From Metridium senile (taxonomy: Eukaryota > Cnidaria > Anthozoa > Actiniaria > Metridiidae), in contig OX459108.1 in assembly GCA_949775045.1 (NCBI GenBank), forward strand, positions 8,621,961-8,685,960: DNA of 64,000 nt, in the 5' to 3' direction. A program made the translations under genes and the position numbers. Below the pieces are notes generated by a model. That model was given only the letters and a program-made list of their open reading frames with translations. It searched no databases and was not told the DNA's origin. The stretch's first letter is position 1. The number at the start of each line of letters is the position of its first letter. Positions 57,661-64,000 of this stretch are shown here, piece by piece.

Positions 57661-58141
57661 CTATGATAAAAATGTTTTTTGTTTTGTTTTGGCTTTTTAG
57701 AGCCAATTTTATGAGTTTTTCCAAAGTTCTCGCGCCATATCATAAAAAACGTAAACACCAAAAAACCAACAAAGTGCCTTTAATCTTATTGGACAATAAG
57801 CAACTTACATTTTGTCGAGTTCAAAACCGGTTTAACCGGGACAGAACTCGATAAATATGGCTTCATATTTTTCGAGTTCTCTTCTCCTTATAAGGTAAAA
57901 TTACGTAAAAGTCGCATAATAAATATATATTCTTTATGCGTGAGCACCAAAACTATTTTCCATGGTTTTACACCTGGCCGGCCCTACCCTACCCCACTCA
58001 AAAGCCTTTTTTTGCTGAATCATTGTCAAGCGCAAAGGATTGTGAGTCAGGGATGTATCTATAAACAAACGTAGTCGAAGTTTGACAGGCGACAAAATTA
58101 CTCTCATTTTTAAAGGTTTTTTCTTGGTTAAATCATAAAAT

Positions 58142-58358
58142 ATGTCACCCAGGACAGTCTCCAGGCTAGAGACATCCAAACAGATGAGAGAAGGAGGTGG
58201 ATTTCTAGTTCGCAGGCCGATTGGTGACAAAATATCGATCTGCGATCCATTTCTTATGCTCGACCATCTAGGACCGATTAACTATGCTCCAGGAGAAGCT
58301 GTGGGTTCTCCAGACCATCCTCACCGTGGATTTGAAACCGTTACTTACTTAATAGATG
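58142..58358 (+). CDS. PIR: pirin, exon 1
   Basis: Encodes residues 1-72 (start MSPRTVSRLETSKQM), ending in phase 1 at GATG|GTATGT. It holds RPIGDK, DPFLMLDHLGP and the first metal motif SPDHPHRGFET. Pirin is a cupin-fold iron protein; human pirin acts in the nucleus as a redox-sensitive NF-kB co-regulator, and bacterial homologues have quercetinase activity. His59 and His61 here correspond to human His56 and His58. The four exons join to 312 residues against 290 in human, so length and start agree with the family. The ATG lies after AAAAT, with no earlier in-frame candidate that fits the family start. Confidence 0.95.
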
Positions 58359-58450
58359 GTATGTTTATATGTTTCTATGTTATATTGAGAACGTACTTAT
58401 AAATCGACTACCTCTACGTTTAATATTTTGCACACAACTCGGCTCACATG

Positions 58451-58630
58451 TTCATTTTTGCTGAGGGAGGAAAACCGGATAACACGGAGAAAAACCCTTG
58501 TGGCATAGGAGAGAAGAACACATCAAACAAACTCAACTCAAATATAATCCATGCCCGAGCCGGGACTCGAACCTGGACCACAGCGGTGAGAGGCCAGCGC
58601 TCTCACCCCTAGGCCACCACTGCCACCCTA
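58451..58630 (-). mobile_element. tRNA-derived SINE in pirin intron 1
   Basis: The minus-strand head (58626-58550) has a polymerase III A box (GTGGCCTAGGGGTGAGAGCG) and B box (GGTTCGAGTCCCG). The body runs on through GAGTTGAGTTTGTTTGATG and GGTTTTTCTCCGTGTTATCC to about 58451. It lacks a proper acceptor stem, so it is a SINE and not a tRNA gene. Confidence 0.75.
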
Positions 58631-58883
58631 ATTCGATTCCCGATATTAATCGATTTATTAATTAACATACGAACACCTGGCTTGAAACCATTCACTGAAC
58701 ATTGTATAAAACAAAAAATAATTGTTTGAGCTTTAGATCTAATAACACACATCATTTGACACATTGCATTAATTTGCACATACTGTCACATACTGATCGA
58801 TGAAAACGGTACCGAACAATAATATTGGAAATCAATAACATTCGATGTTGATAATTTTCGATATCATGCTCATGCATTTCAAC

Positions 58884-59275
58884 CCCGGGGGGGGTACTCC
58901 ACTACGATTTGGGTAGGGGTGTTCCGCTGGGATCCTAAAACGGTTACCATGTTTATGACAGAAAAAAACAAATTCTTATACCCTGTTTATGACAAGTGAT
59001 AAAAATGGGACCCTGTTTATGACAGTTTAGGACCATGTTTATGCCGCGAAAACGTGCTGAATTTCCCAAAAGATGAAAGCCCGCGCTGCTCATCATATTA
59101 CCTAATTACCATACCTGATTATGAAAAAAAAAAAAGGAAATGGGGTAAATATATACCCTGTTCATGACAGAAAACTCAAAAAACCATACCCTGTTTATGA
59201 CAGAAAGCTCGAAAAACCATACCCTGTTCAGCGGATCATCCCGTATAGTAAATATATGGGAGTACCCCCCCCAGG
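58884..59275. mobile_element. 392-bp element with GGGGGGTACTCC ends and 8-bp TSD, pirin intron 1
   Basis: The ends CCCGGGGGGGGTACTCC and CCTGGGGGGGGTACTCC (read inward) are flanked by ATTTCAAC on both sides (58876-58883 and 59276-59283). An 8-bp duplication suggests hAT or P superfamilies. The interior is a degenerate tandem array of ACCCTGTTTATGACAG-type words. Confidence 0.75.
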
Positions 59276-59438
59276 ATTTCAACCTCATCCATTAATTGCT
59301 TAATATTCGCATATTACCTGCATGCGGAAATTTATAAACAATGGCTCATCTATGACTCCCCATTGAATATCGCATAAAGTTCACGACAGCTGCATTATTT
59401 GCATTATTATTCTTTTTCAAAAGAGTAGCTTTTGGACA

Positions 59439-59550
59439 AATTTTTATAATATAAGACAGAACGCTTATTTCACGACGTTTCTACTTGAAAATGATGTCAG
59501 CGACATCGAAATGTCGTGAAATAAGCGTTCTGTCTTATATTATAAAAATT
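59439..59550. repeat. 112-bp hairpin in pirin intron 1
   Basis: About 42-base arms (AATTTTTATAATATAAGACA and complement, through GAACGCTTATTTCACGAC) around a 25-base loop. ATTATTCTTTTTC occurs on both sides (59406-59418 and 59548-59560), possibly a target duplication. Confidence 0.7.
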
Positions 59551-59834
59551 ATTCTTTTTCTTTCTGATATGTAATTATTGTCTTTAAGTTTTATTTTAGT
59601 TGATTACTGATATAATGTCTGTTTTAATATAATTACCGTTTTTACAATTATGCAAACCATGTATTTTCATACTATATTATTAAATATATTATGCTATCTA
59701 GGGTATTACTCCTAATGGGTAATAACTCATAAAAATGTAAGCAAATTATTTATGGATCGATTTCAATAATAACATTTTTGGCATATATGTTATACTAAAA
59801 GACCTAAAAGGCTACTGTATATTTTTCTTTCAAG

Positions 59835-60074
59835 GGGAAATGCAACATAAAGACAGTGCTGGCAACAATGGCACACTCAAAGAAGGCTGGGTGCAATGGA
59901 TGACAGCAGGGTCTGGCGTGGTACACTCAGAAATGCCGTCAGACAGTTTTTTAGAGAGAGGTGGTCAAAGTGAAGGTTTTCAACTCTGGGTAAATTTGCC
60001 AGCCAAGGATAAGTTTGTTAAGCCTCGTTACCAGGACACACCACCGGAAAATATACCTGTTGCCAAAAGCCAAG
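59835..60074 (+). CDS. PIR: pirin, exon 2
   Basis: Acceptor TTTCTTTCAAG, phase 1 in and out, donor CAAG|GTGAGT. Encodes [13 protein letters not shown], then [14 protein letters not shown], giving the other two iron ligands (His103 and Glu105, matching human His101 and Glu103), and the end of the N-terminal cupin ([17 protein letters not shown]). All four metal ligands are therefore present. Confidence 0.95.
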
Positions 60075-60490
60075 GTGAGTTTTTTCATTTTGATTATATG
60101 TATTTTCTTTAGAAAATTTCCTATATATATGTTTCCTCTGTTTTGCTAGTTATACAGGTTTCCTGTGTTTTGAGATTGACTCCCTGTGGTTTTTTGTTTG
60201 TGACCCACATTTACATAAGCTGTAATTGGATCTGGACTGTTTAAATCAATAACTTTTTTTTAATATGTTTATTTTAATGATAAACAGTACATCGTTATTG
60301 TTTGTGGATAAATGGGTAATCGGACTCCATCGCTGAAGGGAAGGAGATGATAGTAATGGGATGAGTGTAGGTTAAATTTAAAGGTACTAGATAAATATGG
60401 TATGAGCTCATAAACATATATATATATATACTAGAACATGAATTTTGGTTGTAAGGGTTTGTAAACCCAGTTTAACATTACTCTTCAGGG

Positions 60491-60606
60491 TTAAGTAGTG
60501 TTTACAACATGAGCGGCCGTGTTGTATCGGCAGATACAATCGCAAGCCGAAGGCGCGCGATTGTATCGCCGATACAACACGGACGCGAATGTTGTAAACT
60601 ACTTAA
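60491..60606. repeat. 116-bp palindrome in pirin intron 2
   Basis: Begins TTAAGTAG and ends CTACTTAA; the arms include TTTACAACAT, GGCCGTGTTGTATCGGC and GATACAATCGC. A close copy sits in unit C at 48155-48262. Nearby 60707-60735 has a small ACAACACTAGTGTTGT palindrome similar to the 39-bp repeat at 48973, so both loci hold the same repeat family. Confidence 0.75.
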
Positions 60607-60829
60607 AAAATGTCTAGGTTAGCTCTTTCATATTTTACCAAAATTTTCAAGATTAAAATAGATTTTGCCGTAAAATTACCAGTTAAAACTTATGCAAATC
60701 AGGATATACAACACTAGTGTTGTATCAGATTTACAACACTCGTCATGGTCATGATTTCTTTTGAAAATGTCTCATTAATTATTCATGAATTTTTTAAGAT
60801 GTTAAACTGTTGTCATTATGGTGGATGAC

Positions 60830-60935
60830 AAATGCGTTTCATAACTTCAAGGCCTCGAAGCTTAAGCTCTAAGGCCTTGGAGTATGAAACACGTTTGTGA
60901 TCTACCATAATGACAACAGTTTGACATCTAAGCCC
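60830..60935. repeat. inverted repeat in pirin intron 2
   Basis: AAACTGTTGTCATTATGGTG and complement, continuing through GACAAATGCGTTTCATA, around a centre with AGGCCTCGAAGCTTAAGC. A foldback element with about 45-base arms. Confidence 0.6.
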
Positions 60936-61272
60936 CTGATGAGTTATGTTAAACTTGGTTTACCATTACACTATATCGATCTATTCGTGTATTAGACCAC
61001 ATATGTGCTCATTTCACAATTCATTTACAAACACACAAAATGTATCCCTCTACCCTAACAATAGAGTCCGATTACCCTTTATTATTTAAACAATTACAAT
61101 TAACGAATACAGTACTAAGTACTAAATCCTAGTGTTTTTTTTCATTAAATTAAACGCCTTATTGCTTGTTTTTTTTTTAATATTTATTAAACTTGAACTC
61201 ACATGTTATAATTATTGGACATTATTGAATATACTTGAACTTCAAAGTTGATTAGTTTTTGTTAACTTTCAG

Positions 61273-61484
61273 ATGGGAAGACATCAGTAAAAGTAATTGC
61301 AGGGGAAAGCCTGGGTTCTAAAGCCACAATAGAAACACGATCACCAATGATGTTTTTAGATATCCATGTCAAGGAGGGTGGTGAATTCATTCAAGACGTA
61401 CCAGAGCAATATAATGGCTTTGCATATGTTTGGAGAGGAGAGGGGAAGCTTGGATCTGATGAGATATCTGCTGTTATGGGACAG
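61273..61484 (+). CDS. PIR: pirin, exon 3
   Basis: Acceptor TTAACTTTCAG, donor ACAG|GTAATG, ends in phase 0. Encodes DGKTSVKVIAGESLGSKA, then TRSPMMFLDIHVKEGGEF and FAYVWRGEGKLGSDE, the start of the C-terminal cupin domain, which in pirins lacks metal. Intron 2 before it is 1198 bp. Confidence 0.95.
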
Positions 61485-61689
61485 GTAATGAATGAATATC
61501 AACTGGTGGCCTCAGGATCCATCAGGGAACTATTTAGAAGGGGGTGGCTGTTCACTTGGCATCACAAAGTCTTGTTTTGATTCTTATCCTATTTGTTATG
61601 TTTATTAGTTTTCATCTCCAAGGGGGAGGTGGGGGGGGGGGGGGGGAAGTTACTAGTCACACAATCCTCCCCTGGATCTACCCTTAAGG

Positions 61690-63060
61690 ATCATAATGAT
61701 GTTGATACAAGTGATGATGCTGATAATGTTGATGATGGTGATTATGGTTATGACAAATGAATAGAACAATGATGATGGTGATGATTATGATCTTAGTGAT
61801 GTTGATGGAATTGATGTTGCTGCATGATAGAGTTGATTATGATGATGATTTGTGATGATTATGATAATGATAATACAACAATGATGACAGTGATGATTAT
61901 GGTAATGATAATACAACAATGATGATTGTGATGATTATGATGTTGATGATTTATGATGATTATGGTCATGATAATACAACAATGATGACAGTGATGATTA
62001 TGATGTTGATGATTTGTGATGACTATGGTAATGATAATACAACAATGATGATAGTGATGACTATGGTAATGATAATACAACAATGATGATAGTGATGACT
62101 ATGGTAATGATAATACAACAATGATGATAGTGATGATTATGGTAATGATAATACAACAATGATGATAGTGATGATTATGGTAATGATAATACAACAATGA
62201 TGATTGTGATGATTATGATGTTGATGATTTATGATGATTATGGTCATGATAATACAACAATGATGACAGTGATGATTATGATGTTGATGATTTGTGATGA
62301 CTATGGTAATGATAATACAACAATGATGATAGTGATGACTATGGTAATGATAATACAACAATGATGATAGTGATGACTATGGTAATGATAATACAACAAT
62401 GATGATAGTGATGATTATGGTAATGATAATACAACAATGATGATAGTGATGACTATGGTAATGATAATACAACAATGATGATAGTGATGACTATGGTAAT
62501 GATAATACAACAATGATGATAGTGATGATTATGGTAATGATAATACAACAATGATGATTGTGATGATTATGATGTTGATGATTTATGATGATTATGGTCA
62601 TGATAATACAACAATGATGACAGTGATGATTATGATGTTGATGATTTGTGATGACTATGGTAATGATAATACAACAATGATGATAGTGATGACTATGGTA
62701 ATGATAATACAACAATGATGATAGTGATGACTATGGTAATGATAATACAACAATGATGATAGTGATGACTATGGTAATGATAATACAACAATGATGACAG
62801 TGATGATTATGATGTTGATGATTTGTGATGACTATGGTCATGATAATACAACAATGACGACAGTGATGATTATGATGTTGATGATTTATGATGATTATGG
62901 TCATGATAATACAACAATGATGATAGTGATGATTATGATGCTGATGATTTGTGATGATTATGGTCATGATAATACAACAATGATAACAATGATGATCATA
63001 AGTATAATGATGTTGATGATGTCGATAATACTGAAAATGTTGATAATAAAATATTCACAA
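61690..63060. repeat. GAT-rich minisatellite with higher-order structure in pirin intron 3
   Basis: The core is a 38-bp unit (contains GGTAATGATAATACAACAAT) alternating with a 63-bp form that adds about 25 bases (around GATGATTATGATGTTGATGA). Blocks of about 225 bases recur almost exactly at 61859, 62137 and 62491, so units were copied in blocks. The array fills about 1.3 kb of the 1649-bp intron. Histidine-rich minus-strand frames are by-products of the repeat. Confidence 0.9.
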
Positions 63061-63133
63061 CAACTGCACTGATCATGACTATTTTCAATAGTTTCATTAT
63101 GATTTATAATAATCCTAATAATCTTACAAACAG

Positions 63134-63403
63134 GTCGTCGTGCTAGGCAAAGGCTCTTCATTCAAAATCAAGGCGCTGACGAACCAGGACATACATATCC
63201 TACTAATAGCAGGCGTGCCTTTAAACGAGCCCATCGCACGACGAGGTCCGTTTGTGATGAACACTATGGAACAGATAGAACAAGCATTCACTGATTTTTA
63301 CATGGGGAAACTAGGGGAGATTAAAGGTTCTGAGGAACGATACGCTAAGACTAAAGCTGCTGTCAACCAACAAAAACAGACAGGGAACTGGGGCAAAAAA
63401 TGA
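63134..63403 (+). CDS. PIR: pirin, exon 4 (terminal)
   Basis: Acceptor CTTACAAACAG, phase 0. Encodes VVVLGKGSSFKIKAL, then HILLIAGVPLNEPIARRGPFVMNTMEQIEQAF, which matches the conserved pirin C-terminal segment. It ends QKQTGNWGKK, stop 63401-63403. Confidence 0.95.
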   Translation, partial: VVVLGKGSSFKIKALTNQDIHILLIAGVPLNEPIARRGPFVMNTMEQIEQAFTDFYMGKLGEIKGSEERYAKTKAAVNQQKQTGNWGKK

Positions 63404-63421
63404 TGTACGGTTAATACTAAT

Positions 63422-63734
63422 AACACAGCGGTCAAACGACTACGCATGCGTGACACAATTTTCACAGCGGTAAATTTACCATTGTAAATATATATGTTTA
63501 AAGTCGATTTATAAGAAATTTCCTGAGTATATAAGATTGAATTTTCGTGTACACGAATATAGTAAAATACCATTAATTTATACTTTTGTATTTTTCTTTA
63601 TATTTTGAAAAAAAAAAGCGATGAAATCGTCTACTCCATCGTTTTTATAGAATTCGTATGAATGTCAGATTTGTGTGCTGGATCATTTTACTTTTTTCTT
63701 TTTCGCACATGCGTAGTCGTTTGACCGCTGTGTT
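63422..63734. mobile_element. 313-bp MITE just after the pirin stop
   Basis: The ends AACACAGCGGTCAAACGACT and complement, extending into ACGCATG, make about 27-base arms. It begins 18 bases after the stop codon, so it probably supplies most of the pirin 3'-UTR; an A-rich run lies at 63608-63617. Confidence 0.7.
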
Positions 63735-64000
63735 GTTAACACTTTGAATGGGCGATTGGCATGATATTTCATAATTACTCTGTATTTTTTTCCCTGGGTG
63801 AGGGACACCCTTAAGATATAACATAAGTACCTTTTAAAAGGCATGACACTGATAATTTTTTTACAGTTATTTAAGAGATAGCACACAAGAATAGAAAACG
63901 AAAAAGGGCGGGAAAAAATAACACTGTTTTTCGATACTATACCCTAAAATATATCGAAATTTTTGAAATTATCTTTGTTGCAACTTAGGATCAATTTATC
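63735..64000. other. 3' flank, nothing recognised
   Basis: AT-rich DNA with short chance frames only. Confidence 0.4.

Noticed and set aside
58550..58626. tRNA gene on the minus strand
   Set aside because: A and B boxes are good, but the acceptor stem does not pair and the sequence runs on into a SINE body.
61859..62967. histidine-rich minus-strand open frames
   Set aside because: They follow from the GAT-rich repeat period and show no start, splice or family signal.

Overview
The window is eukaryotic nuclear DNA: AT-rich, with a gene split by GT-AG introns, non-LTR retrotransposon pieces, a tRNA-derived SINE and a very dense load of short inverted-repeat DNA transposons. Its repeat style and transposon protein types resemble an anthozoan cnidarian (sea anemone or coral), but this is an inference. 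Only two protein families are certain: a sulfotransferase-like membrane protein in three tandem copies, and a single pirin gene.

Layout. 97-3773 is a 3.7-kb TTAA-flanked element with about 1-kb inverted arms. 3778-5634 is mostly featureless single-copy-looking DNA. 5639-6844 is probably a second TTAA element. 6845-51664 is a tandem triplication in direct orientation: unit A 6845-19920, unit B 19921-39152, unit C 39153-51664. Each unit carries a TATA/5'-splice-site candidate first exon, a block of nested transposons, an intronless sulfotransferase-like reading frame (11072, 31028, 46682) and a 5'-truncated LINE on the minus strand. Units A and B continue with a tail holding an isolated splice-flanked signal-peptide exon and a Penelope-like remnant with a hammerhead-like motif; unit C ends inside its LINE. 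52118-53610 is a second LINE, 53610-57880 is palindromic and inverted-repeat debris, and 58142-63403 is a four-exon pirin gene whose introns hold a SINE, MITEs, palindromes and a large minisatellite.

How the copies relate. Unit B is a mosaic. Its left part shares transposon insertions and point differences with unit C, while its right part (sulfotransferase and everything after) is nearly identical to unit A. This is what unequal crossing-over in an older two-unit A-C array would give. Unit-private insertions then mark later events: a TTA-flanked element in A, two 9-bp-TSD elements and others in B, and a second inverted 5-bp-TSD element in C. Because empty and filled sites can be compared between units, target-site duplications of several families can be read directly.

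Sulfotransferase copies A and C look intact. Copy B has a one-base deletion and a 200-N assembly gap whose flanks overlap by 4 bases, so the gap probably hides no sequence. The most interesting mobile element is a 1.72-kb family (three copies) with 43-bp terminal inverted repeats and 5-bp target duplications. It carries a spliced remnant with a CxxC...HPxxxxCxxC zinc-binding pattern reminiscent of the RAG1 N-terminal region.
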